Assembly: GCA_003999685.1 (NCBI GenBank)
Contig: CP021228.1
Span: forward strand, 1,054,001 to 1,118,000
Reading direction: 5' to 3'
DNA from: Taiwanofungus camphoratus
Lineage: Eukaryota; Basidiomycota; Agaricomycetes; Polyporales; Taiwanofungaceae
DNA length: 64,000 nt
Made by a program: the position numbers and the translations under genes. This document shows, piece by piece, positions 10,744 to 22,809 of the stretch. The stretch's first letter is position 1; each line of letters opens with the position of its first letter. Under the pieces are notes generated by a model, which made no database searches, was not told where the DNA came from, and saw only the letters and a program-made list of their open reading frames with translations.

Positions 10744-12372
10744 ATGGATGAAGAGGTCGCAGCGATCGTGCGTACCATTCAACTTGCCCTTGTTACTTAC
10801 ATGCGATAACCCATGTGCTAGGTCATTGACAACGGTTCTGGCATGTGCAAGGCTGGCTGTAGGTCCTTCTTTTTCCAGCGGGGCGATCCAGACTGACGTT
10901 GATTCCCTTAGTTGCAGGTATGTTCGTGCTAGAGGGCGCGTGGTTGTTTTGTCTAATGATTATCGAAGGTGATGATGCACCTAGAGCTGTGTTTCCGTGA
11001 GTGTCCTGATCGCAAACAGTCAAATGAAGCTAACGCTCTCATATTCTAGCTCTATCGTCGGTCGACCGCGCCATCAGGGCGTGATGGTCGGGATGAACCA
11101 GAAAGACTCTTACGTCGGGTACGCTTCTCATTGGCCGCGTTCACTTTCCACTCACACATTTCTGCCAGCGACGAAGCACAAGCAAAGCGAGGCATTCTGA
11201 CGCTCAGGTATCCGATCGAGCACGGCATCGTGACCAACTGGGACGACATGGAACAGATCTGGCACCACACGTTCTACAACGAGCTGCGCACCGCACCAGA
11301 GGAACACCCCGTGCTGCTGACCGAGGCGCCGCTCAACCCGCGTGCGAATCGCGAGAAGATGGCACAGATCATGTTCGAAGCGTTTGCCGCGCCCGCATTC
11401 CACGTGTCCGTGCAGGCCGTGCTCGCGCTTTACGCGTCCGGACGGACGACAGGCATCGTGCTCGACGCCGGCGACGGTGTCACACACACCGTACCGATCT
11501 ACGAGGGCTTCTCGTTGACGCATGCCATTCGCCGCGTTGACCTCGCCGGGCGCGATCTCACAGACCATCTCGTGAAGCACCTGACGCTGCGCGGATACCA
11601 GCTCAATACCAGCGCCGAGCGCGAAGTCGTGCGCGACGTGAAGGAGAGCCTGTGCTACGTTGCACTGGACTATGAGCAGGAGATGCGCACCGCCAAGCAG
11701 TCGTCCGCGCTCGAGAAGAGCTACGAGCTGCCAGACGGCCAGGTCATAACCATCGGGAGCGAGCGGTAGGACTCCTTACCATACTGGGTCTTCTCGATGC
11801 TTACCTTGAGTACTGTGGTCAGATTCCAGGCCCCAGAGGCACTCTTCCAGCCTGCCCTCCTAGGCTTGGAGGCCGGTGGTATTCACGAGACCGTGTAAGC
11901 ATTATCTCACATTGCTTAGGACAGCCTTGGTCGAGCAGAAACATCACCAGATATACCTCAATCACAAAGTGCGACTTGGATGTCCGTCGCGACTTGTACG
12001 GCAACATGGTTCTATCTGGCGGAAGCACCATGTTCCCAGGCATCGCCGATCGCTTGCAGAAGGAGATAACGGCGCTCGCGCCACTTAACATGAAGGTACG
12101 CTGCATTCGCCGTCGTGCTCCTGCATGCAATGTTGGAAGATACCTCTGAGATACTATCGTACAGGTCAAGATCGTTGCTCCGCCAGAGAGGAAGTATTCG
12201 GTCTGGATTGGCGGCTCGATCTTGGCGTCGTTGAGCACGTTCCAGAACATGTGGTGCTCGAAACAAGAATACGACGAGTCGGGACCTGCTATTATTCATC
12301 GCAGTGCGTGCCTTCGTTCATCGCTCGCATGCTTTTCCACGTTGACGCCCCTCCGCCCCAGAGTGCTTCTAG
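10744..12372 (+). CDS. Actin (diverged paralogue), ten exons
   Basis: Cytoskeletal ATPase. Exons: 10744-10767, 10822-10858, 10912-10917 (six bases), 10969-10996, 11050-11118, 11169-11765, 11823-11894, 11951-12095, 12165-12303 and 12362-12372. The sum is 1128 nt, giving exactly 375 residues, the canonical actin length. Phosphate loops [10 protein letters not shown] and [16 protein letters not shown], the nucleotide motif [29 protein letters not shown] and the terminal KCF are intact. The protein departs from conventional fungal actin at many surface sites, e.g. [37 protein letters not shown] and [11 protein letters not shown], so it is probably a second actin rather than the housekeeping copy. 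Exon 6 is rich in G/C third positions. The micro-exon codes parts of Phe-Ala-Gly in KAGFAGDDAP. Identity certain; paralogue status inferred. Confidence 0.96.
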
Positions 12373-14336
12373 TGTGAGGAATATCATCGATGGTGCTATG
12401 AGTGCCCTTATCGTAACTGAATATATTGTTTGTGGCTATTGCTCAGTTTCCTCATGTATCTTCGTGGATAATTGTTACATTCTCCGCAATGCATGCTAGA
12501 CATTCATCGATACAGAGACTTACAGTAACATTGAACTATGCCAAGTCTGCGAAAATTGAGTCTTGCATTCATATACACTGGTTTGATTGCAGTCAGCGGC
12601 ATTTGCAGCTGATAGACATGCTATTGTCAGCCCTCCGTTGCTCGGAAGGTCGGGGCACTTGATCTACTTAAGCGCGAATCTGATGGTCATAAATTCTATC
12701 CTAGAGGGACAACATCCAGTTACTGCAGTCATCATCCACTCGACATCATTATGCCCCACCAGCACAAGTCCTTGCTTGCAACCCATGGGCTTGCGCAAAG
12801 CATGTAAAATTCATGCACTTCGGTTGCGAGGGCTGTTCGGGATCCTGACGTACTCATCCGATATCACAGACTTACTACGTGGTTTGAACCCGGCTCTCTT
12901 CTTGCTCACCTTTTTGAAATCGTATCCCATGTCAACACAATGCATGCTCTGCAATTAATGCGGTCAGACAGATCCCCACTGCGTTTGCAAGACATATTAC
13001 ATTACCTTTGCAAGCATCTCCCTTATCACTCGAAAGAAATAGCGAAATTACCATTACATTCTAGATGTGAGAACTCGTCGAGTTCGGCAGGTGTACTTCA
13101 CTGACAGATCTGATCAAGCAATGAATAGTTCAGCTCGGACAAACACACTTTTACCAATACGATGCGAGACTGCTTGCGGGACGAGCAATGTTGTTGCTGA
13201 TTTCCGTATTTTGCGGAACCTGAAGATGCTGACAATGACGATTTTTAAGAACACGACTTTGACATACATTGTGTCCCGAGGCAGTACCCATCACGGGCGT
13301 TGAGGGGCACAACTGGGAGAATACCAGGTTCCTCAGGTGGTTTCTCCTCATTGCTAACTCATCGAGTAGTTTTCGAGGACCCGCGGGAATGGATGCCGGG
13401 TAAATTCGGCACCGTAATCCGAGCCTCATACAACCATACCAATGGTACACAACATCTTCATACTGCATTAGCTCCAGCAACCGTGAGAGACGCTCGCCTG
13501 CACAGGATTCATCGCTATCTGAGGAGCCAAATGCAATTGGTACAGTATTAGCATTACCTGAGATGCCCGTTGCAGATGTTCGTCATGCAGATATTGCGTG
13601 TGTAGCACACTTTGTACGAGGGGAACCAATATCAAGGTGTGCGATAATGTGAGAAACACACTTGGTGGGTGGCCGGAAATCAACGACAGTATTGCCACTG
13701 GGATCGGCTGCAGAAAAAGAAAGAAGCATATACTTGGAAGGTGGATTTGAGATGGGTAAGAACCCCGGAGGAAGCGATTTGGTATGGCCAAGGAGGGTTC
13801 TCAGAGCGCGTTTGGAACAACGTCGCATCGCAACTTGAGTGTATGTACCCTCGCCTAACATGTATAGGTGTGTGAAAATGAGCACGTAACAGGGCGACGG
13901 CGGACATACTCGCAGAGGCTGCGTAAGTATCTGCATGACTTTGACCACACGTGCTCATGGAAGCGGTGGTAAGAGAGAATAAACGACCGTGGCTGCCACT
14001 GGTCGGGCGTCTCATTGGCCTGCCACGTACACGTGACCGACGCGTGTAGGTGAATGGTCAATGGATTGGTCGCGAGTTTCAGACTTACTGCCAGCTCTCA
14101 AGACTCTGCAGTGTACTCAATAGCAGTGAAAGAAGCACGCTCGGTAGTCGTGCATCTCAATATTAAAACCACAGCCGTTGCGTGCTTACCTGTTTCCATT
14201 GTTCTATTCAACTAGCTACGGGCAGCCACCATCCCATCTCAAAGCGTGTAGAGCCACAGCTGGCCACGGCTGGCCACCGCAGTGATTGCGTATATAACAT
14301 GGATACGTTATTGTCAAGCTCCGTAGAGCATCCATC
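12373..14336. other. Gene-poor interval between actin and FunK1
   Basis: Nearly 2 kb with only short, unconvincing open frames on both strands and no recognised domain, repeat or RNA. It includes the actin 3' flank and the FunK1 promoter. Confidence 0.5.
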
Positions 14337-16957
14337 ATGGGTGAGCAGCAATATTCCCCGACTACTCCTACTAAGAATATTCCACTACCTGATACTCCTG
14401 CCGTGCGTAAGATTACACAAGACCCATCATATCTGGATGGAGACCTGGAAGAGGGTCGAGTAGCAGTGATACAGGAACTTGGAGAATCGATCTTCGAGGT
14501 TTCTGTCCAGTTCTTTCTTGACAACATCTTCCCCCCACTTCGTCCGGAGTTCGACCTCGATGGAGTCATTCAGACGCTCAAAGACCAAAATAACATTTCA
14601 CAGAGTGGACGATGGAGATCATTTCCAGTCAACCCCGCTGCGTTATTGTCTAATGAGAATGTTACCTTCAAGCCTCTCGAAGACATGGTCAGGCAGATTG
14701 CAATGGCCGGCGGATTGGGCGGTAATGGTAGACTGCTTGACTTCGAGATTAATCCCAATCGCACACCGAAGTCGGAATTCAGAGACTCTACATCTCGCCC
14801 CGACGGATATCTCATACTGTGTGACAAACAAGATGGGGTTCATTGGACAGACATCGCCCTTTGTGCTGAATACAAGAAGGGAAAATCTATTATTGACAGG
14901 AATGATGTGAGTACGAAGGCTGATGAATGTAAGAGGCTCATTACTGATATTGGTACAGAACGTTTGGAAGATTGTGTGGGGCATGCATCATTGCATGCGC
15001 AATGATCCACGTCGAAGATTTACGATGGGCCTCACAATCGAGGACACGGATACGAGACTTTGGTTCTGTAGCCGTTCGGAGACATTAGTCACCGAACGTT
15101 TCAACTTTACGACGGTGCGTTGCCATACAATTTTTGTACACAGTGTCATCTTACGCTGGCATACAGGACCACAAGACCGTTGTTCATATCTTCTTGTCGT
15201 TGATGTACGCTGCATCACATGAAGTCGGATGGGATCCTACGATTTGTCCCGTCACGGATAGCGAAGGCAAGGTGCTATTGGACAGCGACGGTAAACGCCG
15301 GTTCGACATTACCGTGCGATCGGCGGACGGGACCAATGTTGTATATCGCACAATCAAGATTCTAGCCGACTTTGGTGCAGATGCGCCCCAAGGCAGGGGT
15401 ACTCGGGTTTGGGAAGCCAGGAAATTGGAGAACGGAGAGGAATGCGGAGAACCCGTCGCGCTCAAAGATTCTTGGATCGACAGTGATCGTACAAGAGAAG
15501 GCGTTCTTTATGGAGAGCTTCGCGACTCGGATGCTTCCATAGATTTTCAAGATGCCATGAAGACATTCATTATGACGGTTATATGCGATGGAGATGTCTA
15601 CATCAACGGAGAAGTTGATGACACTCGGACGCTCATGACGCGGGGTCAAAGAATTCCAAGAGATTGTTCCAAGTTTACAGTCCAACTCATACGGCCTCCC
15701 GCGGCCAAACTGAGCCGCTCGTCGAGAGTGGCTATAGGGCATCATCACAGTCCGGAAGAATACAGGGAAAAGCATTCGGCCCCTCCCAGAGTCTACCATC
15801 CCAAAACACACTACCGGATTGTTCTCAAGGAGGTGTGCAAGCCTATATCTACTGTCACCTCGCTGGCCACGGTTTTCAAGCTACTCTCACAGGTCCTTTT
15901 TGGTGAGAATTTATTCGTTTTGCGGAAGTATCCCATTATTGATCCACTCTGTTGTGCTGGCTTGATTTAGTGTTGAGAGTTATGCACCGAAATAAGTGGG
16001 TCCATCGTGATATAAGCGCGGGAAACATCCTCGTAGACAAGGCGTCGAATGTCAAGCTGGGTGATTTGGAGTACTTGAAGAGGATGAATCAAGACGGTAC
16101 ACATGATATACGGACGGTGCGCACTTAGTACCATGTTTGCTCCTGACTGATCTTTATTTCTGCATCTCCAGGGCACTGCTGACTTCATGGCAGTAGAAAT
16201 TGATGCACAAGAGTATAAATTCCAAGTTGAAGGTGTCTCTACAAGTCCACTTCAGGAATCTGTACCTTTTGAAGCAATCATGGCATCTGCTAGGCCATCA
16301 CACCCCACTCCCCGGGTGGGACTCGAGATACCGAAAGTGCCAGTGACACAGGAGAAGCCTGGCGTGAAATATAATCCTCTGCATGACCTTGAATCCTGCT
16401 GGTGGCTTGCAGTATATTTCGTCCTCAATAAGCGTGTCGTCCGCATCGGTGACAGTGCACCATCAAGTGTATATGACGATAAGCTGGCCGAAGAGCAAAT
16501 GCGTTACGCAAGAGGGCTTTTTCACACTCTCTTAGGAAGAAGTGACGCCCTGACTTTCTCTCGCAATTTCATCAAGGCTGTGGGCTATCTTCATTCATCC
16601 GTTAGATACATAGGTGTCATGCTCAACATTGCGAAGCAGCGGCTCGTAGACTGTTACCGCCAAGCCGAGCAAGACTTGGCTACACTCGACCACACAGTTG
16701 CAGATGAAATTCTTAGAAAGACCGGATTAGAGTTTCTCGGCATATCCCAAGAATTGTCAAAGAAGGGAGATATTGAAATTGGGCCACTCAAAGAGGTCGA
16801 GAGAAAGGCGACGAGCAAGCGGCGACGAGAGGACGCGGACGGAGGAGATGGCGAAGAAAACGTTCAGGCGGAGGATGTTGAACCCATCGGAAGTGCTGTC
16901 GCACCATCGAAACATTCATCCTCATTGAAGAAACCCAGGCTATCTTCGGATCCTTAA
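14337..16957 (+). CDS. FunK1-type fungal protein kinase, intact
   Basis: Member of the fungal-specific FunK1 kinase family that has expanded in mushrooms; substrates are unknown. Exons 14337-14906, 14959-15114, 15167-15902, 15971-16116 and 16172-16957 give 2394 nt, 797 residues in phase. The N-terminal half carries the family region around AEYKKGKSIIDRND and RRRFTMGLTIEDTDTRLWFC. The catalytic loop is WVHRDISAGNILVDK, spliced from exon 3 to 4. The usual DFG is LGDLEY, a family trait, followed by GTADFMAVEI in the activation segment and HDLESCWWL in the C-lobe. The tail is charged and rich in Arg/Lys/Glu with basic clusters (KRRRED), possibly nuclear. It shows no break, unlike many FunK1 copies. 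Convergent with the gene at 17472. Confidence 0.9.
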
Positions 16958-17471
16958 CAGCTTGACGGCACTCATACAAGGACGCACTCTCAGAACAAAG
17001 TTGGTCGGGCAAGTCGAAGAGACAACGCGTGTCCACAAACGCAGCCTTCCCCGGACGAGGAAAAACCAGGTGAAGTTGAAGTATATAATCGTCCCACTTA
17101 ATTCTAAATGCAACTAGTGTGATGTATATTATGGAGTTGATATCACCATGTAGAATCCAGGCTGTATTATTTTGTTTGTTGAATTGCTGGACTGATGTTC
17201 ATACGTCGAAACATTACAAGTGAGCCGTGAATATTGGTGCATTCGAAGTTTTCGTCATGCCTTTTCATAAGGAATTTTGTCTTCCAGATATTGGTGCATT
17301 GAGCGCATCTACCGCGATGCAGCCGTCCCCCAATCCCCCGCCTCCCCCTTTACCTATTCCTCTCAGTCCCCCACCTCGCCGCACTCCTCGCCGTACCCCT
17401 CGCCCACCTCGCGCTGGCCCCCGCCCTCATCCAGCAGCTCCAGCTCCGTCTCGTCCTCCTCAGATTCGCAC
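16958..17471. other. Convergent 3' flank with low-complexity tract
   Basis: 3' regions of FunK1 and of the DUF4598-like gene. From about 17320 to 17470 the plus strand is a C-rich low-complexity run; read on the minus strand in one frame it is acidic (ECECESEEDETELELLDE), which may belong to the C-terminus of the next gene through an unresolved splice. Confidence 0.4.
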
Positions 17472-18313
17472 TCACACTCGGGCGTGGCCTTCGAGTGCGC
17501 CTCGGGGATATGCGCCTACTCCTCCGCCGCGCCAGCCACACCGATGAGCCCGCGTGCCGCACGGCGCCCGCGCCCAATTCTCACCGCGCTCGCGAACAGC
17601 ACCCAGCAGCCGGGGCTGCCCCCGCCCCTCGGCAGCGTCCGAATCAGAACCACCGGATGTATCTGAATCTGTATCTGACTCTGACTCGGATTCCTGCTCC
17701 GAGGATTCAGACGATAATAGACTCGAGGAGCGGTCTTCTTCACCATCCGTGGAATTCGATCCAGAAGCTGTCCTGCCTTCAAACACTCCGAGGCCCAGGT
17801 TCTGATCGAAACATAGACGCTGGGTAGCCCTGATAACAATGAAGTCATGAAAACTTACCATTTCGATGTAGTGCTCGTCGTTCTCGATGTTTTCTAGGTC
17901 AATGCTTCGTGAATCTTCCCGCAGTCGACGAGTAAGCTCGGCATTCGACGCCGCCAATTGAGGAAGAAATGTCTGTACACGCGACAGGACTGATGCATTG
18001 TATTCGAAGCGTTCAGTCAGCAAGACAGGCATAAGAGAAATTGGAGATAAACTCACGGTCCCGGTGCGGCTCCGTCGCGAAAGTCCTCCGGTCGAAATTA
18101 AACATGCTCTGTTTCTCTTCTGATATATGCCTCGCAGACGAGGAGGCATCAAGTTTCATAAAGAGCTCGTCTGAGTCGTTGAGTTGTATTGCATCTATCC
18201 TCGAGAGTGTGAGACATACGCATCCGTGCTTGCCTTCGTTCCTCATCTTCAATGTCAAGCGTCTCGACCGTGGATCCTTCGGCCTTGTCTATTGTTTGAG
18301 AGTGATTATTCAT
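17472..18313 (-). CDS. NOPCHAP1/DUF4598-like small protein
   Basis: Resembles the DUF4598 family (animal C12orf45/NOPCHAP1), an assembly factor for box C/D snoRNP proteins. Exons 18313-18220, 18170-18057, 17989-17859, then 17801 onward; the first three total 339 nt, ending in phase 0. Family core motifs: ELFMKLDASSSARHI, LLSRVQTFLPQLAASNAELT, DLENIENDEHYIEM and NLGLGVFEGR, the last two joined across intron 3. A Ser/Glu/Asp-rich tract follows (SSESSEQESESESDTDSDTS). The C-terminus is uncertain: the open frame ends at 17472, but this part has odd composition, and another frame carries an acidic stretch reaching about 17350. Function is inferred from family only. Confidence 0.7.
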
Positions 18314-18378
18314 TCTGTTAATGGGATATGTTGAAAGATGGCAGTGGTGATGTGCAAATCGGGAGTCTAGTGTGGTCA

Positions 18379-18628
18379 GTGACCCTCTGTGAAAAAGGAT
18401 AGTCAACCGTAGTCCCCAAATTGCGCCAGGTGACTATTATGGTGACTAAATCAGGGAGCATAGTCACACATTAGTCGCTTGAATCGACTACACCTTGACT
18501 AATGCGTGACTATTTTCTCCAAATTTGGACAGCGGCATTCAAGAAAAATGACTAGTTAGTCCATTGGCGCAATTTGGGGACTAGGTTTGTGACTAGGTTG
18601 ACTATCCTTTTTTACAGAGAGTGACCAC
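18379..18628. mobile_element. MITE-like element with terminal inverted repeats
   Basis: 250 bp with terminal inverted repeats of roughly 60 bp: the left end (gtgaccctctgtg, ggatagtcaacc, tagtccccaaattgcgcca) recurs inverted at the right end with small differences. Both sides carry the 6-bp repeat tggtca (18373-18378 and 18629-18634), a likely target duplication. It has no coding capacity and sits 66 bp upstream of the DUF4598-like start codon, where it could affect that promoter. Superfamily not determined. Confidence 0.7.
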
Positions 18629-18634
18629 TGGTCA

Positions 18635-19257
18635 GGTTTGAATGAAGCATGTGACATTGAAGAGTGCTGAGATGTTGCTTTGTACAATTTTCTGTAAATC
18701 ATGAATAACTTCGCAACAACATTATCTTATGATCTCGGAATTTCAGCAATGGATAGAAAAAGGTATTAGCTACAGGACTGTCTACTAGCATTTGTACAAA
18801 ACAACAAACACTAAGAGACCTATCACATCCAAATTTCCGCAGGCAGTCCTGATAAGAAAGATATAGAATCTATGTAGAAAACAGTGGAATATTAGATAGT
18901 ACCACTGAATTGCAGCTGTATTGCATCAGAAATGGGCATCGAGAAATTAAGTGGCAAAAATGAACATTCTTGATGTCATTCTGATGGAGCCACTAGTGCC
19001 GCAAATTAGCAGAAACATGGATACTTTATAAGTGAACTTTCTGGCATGCTGTTGCAGAGACTTTTTGATACTAATGTCATTAGGATTTGCTTGAGCATGC
19101 AGACCACATTTGACATTGAACAGCAGCTCAGAAAATAGAAATACATTGATAGCAAGGCTTTTCTATCATACATGATTTCCCCTTTCGTGTCATAGCTACT
19201 TCACTTATCACTTTCCTCATCCTCATCATTGCTGATTGTCGGAGTGGAGGAAGCTGG
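18635..19257. other. AT-rich flank, no gene seen
   Basis: About 620 bp without a supportable gene, presumably the left flank or terminal region of the Tnp2-type transposon block. I could not identify its terminal repeat. Confidence 0.4.
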
Positions 19258-19961
19258 TCAGATGCCATCTGAGCCACTGTCAGGCACTGGACTGGCACCA
19301 ACACCAAGATCTTCCTTATCGTAGTAGCCCCTCGCCTTGTTGTAGTATCGTTTGTTCCAGAGGTATAACTTGACACATTCCTCTGCTGCCCAGTCTCGAG
19401 GGAATTGCTCGAGATATGGTTGGCACTTGCGAGCCTGCGCAGCATGGAGTGAGCCAAAGTCAAAAGAAGTGTTGAAGGCTTACCAATATGTATATCTTGC
19501 TTAACTGGGTCTTGTCTTGCCGAGGGAATGGTACCTTCTCCTGGATGTGTGAGCCATGTATAAGAGACCAGATGGTGCACTCCAAAGAGCAAATCAATAC
19601 TTAATGCCAGCCAGAAGTATAATAAAGACACACACCTGGATTGACTTGTACAAGCGATCATTCTCATCCAGTTCCATTGCAGTCTTGATGGACCAATCCT
19701 TCCCTGCAGTTTCCATTGGACGTTCAATCGGATGCATAGCACGCTCCGCATGGGCTTGCTTAGCCTGCATTTCCTTCAGTTGTCCTTATGAGGAAAGGTG
19801 AGCATCAAAACCACAAGACAACATGCCGACACACCACTGAGATGTTTCACCTTAGCCTCTAGTGCCTCTGTATGCCGTGCCTTAGCAGAGTTGATGCTAC
19901 TGCCCTTCATTCTCCCAGAGGACTTCTCGAGTAGGTTCATCTTTGCAGAATCATGAAGCAC
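19258..19961 (-). CDS. Transposon-associated ORF family, function unknown
   Basis: Four exons join by GT-AG introns into one charged protein of about 150 residues: a start near 19961, then KHLS-GQLKEMQAKQAHAERA, HPIERP…GKDWSIKTAMELDEND, EKVPFPRQDKTQLSKIYI, and a terminal block ARKCQPYLEQFPRDWAAEEC followed by VKLYLWNKRYYNKARGYY. I recall proteins of this shape as multicopy in mushroom genomes, often near transposons, but I know no function. A homologous last exon is found at 55326-55529. It is divergent from the Tnp2 transposase reading frame, so it may be the element's second gene. The start exon is the least certain. Confidence 0.5.
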
Positions 19962-20374
19962 GTTTCGTGAGCGGTGAGGGTGCTTGGATTGGTCACTGGG
20001 GTTTCATGGTTTGGTCAGTGACATTTCAATGAGAAGAGAATATATGAGGAGACAAATACACAGCGGTGAGTGAAGTGTCGATAGGTGTTAAGGAAAAGCA
20101 AAAAAAAACTAAAACTGACCTTTATTACCAAGCATGTGGAGCCCGATCCACTACAGCAATCTCAATTTCAAAATTGTCAGTGTTATATCATACTCACAAC
20201 TTCACAGCATCCAGTAGCCTCACCGCTACAAGTTGAATGTGCATGCACACTGTATCACCATCTCTTGAAGTCTGGACCATTTTTGTGAATTCAGAGGGCT
20301 TTGGTAAGCCTGTTTATAACTGCACTGTCTGTGATAAGTTTATATTTCCATGCAGATAGAATTGTTTTACTGAA
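19962..20374. other. Divergent spacer between transposon-associated ORFs
   Basis: About 410 bp, no gene seen. Probably the internal divergent promoter of the Tnp2-type element. Confidence 0.35.
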
Positions 20375-21192
20375 ATGGCCCCACGTTGCAACCTCTGCAG
20401 TTGCGGTTGTGGAGAGACGGTGGCACCAGGCACAGAGCAGAAACATCTGAACGGCCTTGGAGGCAGACACCTGGCTGACCATATTATTGATGAGCATGAG
20501 TGGCTGGCAGGATCAAGGAAGCGAGCAAGTGGTGAACGAGAGAGAGATAGCCCAAAGAAATAAAGATGGCACACAGGTATGCACTGCTTGTTTGCATGTG
20601 AGTTTGCGATGTATTGTGACTATTTATGCAGCCAGTCCATTGAGACCAAACTTGCCAAAAGAGAGCTCACCCACTTCTGGAGTCTGTTGCTCTGGTGACA
20701 CTATTTTGAGTCCTTCGCTGGCTTACACAGATGCAGACTTGCCTTTCAGTGAACCAAATCCAAGTCCTTTCATACTTGACAATGAGCTGTCTGAGCTTGC
20801 AGCAAAGATAACAAAGGATTGCTGGAGAGACACACTTGATGGGGACTTTGAGTCATCATCAAGTAGTAGTGGCTCGGAGATGGAGGAAGACTGTAGCTCA
20901 GAGATGGAATCAGACCTAGGGGATGAACCAGGGCTATCACTTTGGGACAGCCTTGAAGAAGGATTTGAGGCTGAAGTGTCTTCAGTTGATGGTATGTTCT
21001 CAATCTGGAGTATTTTGCAAGTGTTTACAGTTTTTAACAGACAAGAAGCAATTGACCCCAGCCAATATGGATCTAGTTCGAGCTTTTGCACTCAAGGTGC
21101 AGGAACATTTGACCGATCATGTCTTCAACCTGCTCCAGTTTACATTCCCTTCAGTTTCAGAACTACAGTTGGTCAAAGCAGCAAAACATCAT

Positions 21193-22809
21193 TGATGCGT
21201 ACTATAACACTTCAACCCCAACTGGGTACGGCCTAAAGAAGCTGAAAAGCTATAGTACTAGTTAGTGCACTAGGGGAGAGTCAGCAGCAAAGGGTTCCTG
21301 ATCTCAAATGGGTTGAGAGACGTCTACAAAGGTCTTCGATGACCTACAACGTGTGTCGTGACTGCTCGAGGTAGCTTCAATGTGCTACTATGTAGTGCCA
21401 TACAAAGGGGAGACTAAACATGAGGACTTAGCTGATACGCAGCCCTTCAATTACTGTAGAAGGCAGAATTAGGTTAGAGATGAGATGCTAGTGCAACCCT
21501 TCAATGTGACTCGAAGGTGGATGTAAGACTGAATGCAACCCTTTGACGGATATCGAAGATGGATGAGAGGCAACCCTTGAAGATACTGTAGAAGGTGGAT
21601 TTGTAGACATGACTCTTCAAATGTAATTGAAGACAGTAAGATGCAGTAGAACGTAGTGAGAGACTAAATTGAAGGTCCTCTTCTTGAGCTCCGCAGAATG
21701 GGGAAAACTTCTCTGTTGTTTTGAGACATCGTACATCATGTTTATACTACTTTACTATAATGTAAGGCACATCGGGAGTGGCATAGTATGAGTGGCATCC
21801 TAACTACTTGTGTACTATGAGCTATAGAGTGGCCTGTAGAGGGAGTGGCTACTGTACTTGACATCACTAGAAAGGCTGAAACAAAGGAACACACATGAAC
21901 TATACTAAGACCAAACCTGGGGTCATAGCGTTATCAAGTGCATTGAGTGGCGCATCATAGCAGATCGAGCGATATTGGAGTGGCAAGACCGTTCACGTGC
22001 GAGGACTTTGAGTGGCAACTGTGTGTGGTGTATTGCGCGTAGAGGGAATGGTACACCAGAACGTCAGACCAGAACTGGTGGAGTGGCTGTTGTATAATTT
22101 GAAGCTATCAGAGAGTCTCACAGTGGCTTTTCGGGCTGTATTGGATGCACCGAGTGGCATTGAAGCCATTACTAAGGTCTGTTACGGGGGAGTCTACGCT
22201 CATAGGTGACTACTGTGACGGGGAGTCGTTGAGTAGTCAGGCATGAAGTGTAAACAAGGAGTCAGCCTGGCTGATGATGAGTACATGTCTAAGTCTTCAA
22301 CTGCTAGCCCAACGGTCTCGAGAGAGTTGCAGGCTAAGTCACAGCCTAAGTCCTAGTGTAGTCACAAGGATATAGATGGTCTAAGGCGACCTGTTGAATA
22401 GACGAAGGTATAGGGGCCTAAGCCCAGTCGTAAAGTACAAATGGTAACAACGGCACCAAAGTACACAGTGTAACTAAGGAGGACAAGATTGGGGTGCTCC
22501 GCAGTGAGCCAACCCCTTAAGTACTGTGGTGGGTTTAGGGCAAGCCAGCCCTCACTCCCACGGGTACCAGCACCTAAGCGTTCATAAGTCAGAGGCCCGA
22601 GTGGTCCCTTCTGAGGAACAGTCCATAACTAAGCGGGTGACGGTCAGCCCGTCAGGAATAATGGTGATAATTGTAAGTGTACACGACCCGCTAGTCCGGT
22701 ATAGTGAAAAGAAATGAAAATGTATGTTTGCACTATTACCGCCTTGTAACAAGGTCCTAGAGTCAAGTGAGGGCACTCTGTGGGGCCTAGAAGGGTCTGG
22801 CACCTATCA
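21193..22809 (-). mobile_element. Solo LTR, family Y (copy Y1), carrying a nested LTR
   Basis: Begins tgatgcg and ends cctatca on the plus strand; the TG…CA ends and 4-bp flanks TCAT / TCGT (21189-21192, 22810-22813) indicate an LTR insertion whose duplication has since diverged. About 1.04 kb without the nested family Z element. Three other Y copies occur in this window (38581, 53298, 54311). It is non-coding and CpG-poor compared with Y2/Y3, so older. Treated as a fossil of an LTR retrotransposon. Confidence 0.75.
22180..22751. mobile_element. Solo LTR, family Z, nested in Y1
   Basis: 572 bp beginning tgttacgggg and ending ccttgtaaca, flanked by perfect 5-bp duplications aggtc (22175-22179 and 22752-22756). 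The uninterrupted target is visible in copy Y3 near 55235. Non-coding; a remnant left by LTR-LTR recombination of an otherwise unseen element. Confidence 0.85.

Noticed and set aside
12881-12895. tRNA B-box-like gtttgaacc
   Set aside because: No matching A box or cloverleaf could be found upstream.
13468-14015. Overlapping open frames between actin and FunK1
   Set aside because: No motif, no consistent splice pattern and frames open on several strands at once; likely chance.
17277-17666. Ser/Pro-rich plus-strand ORF
   Set aside because: It is the antisense shadow of the low-complexity 3' part of the DUF4598-like gene.
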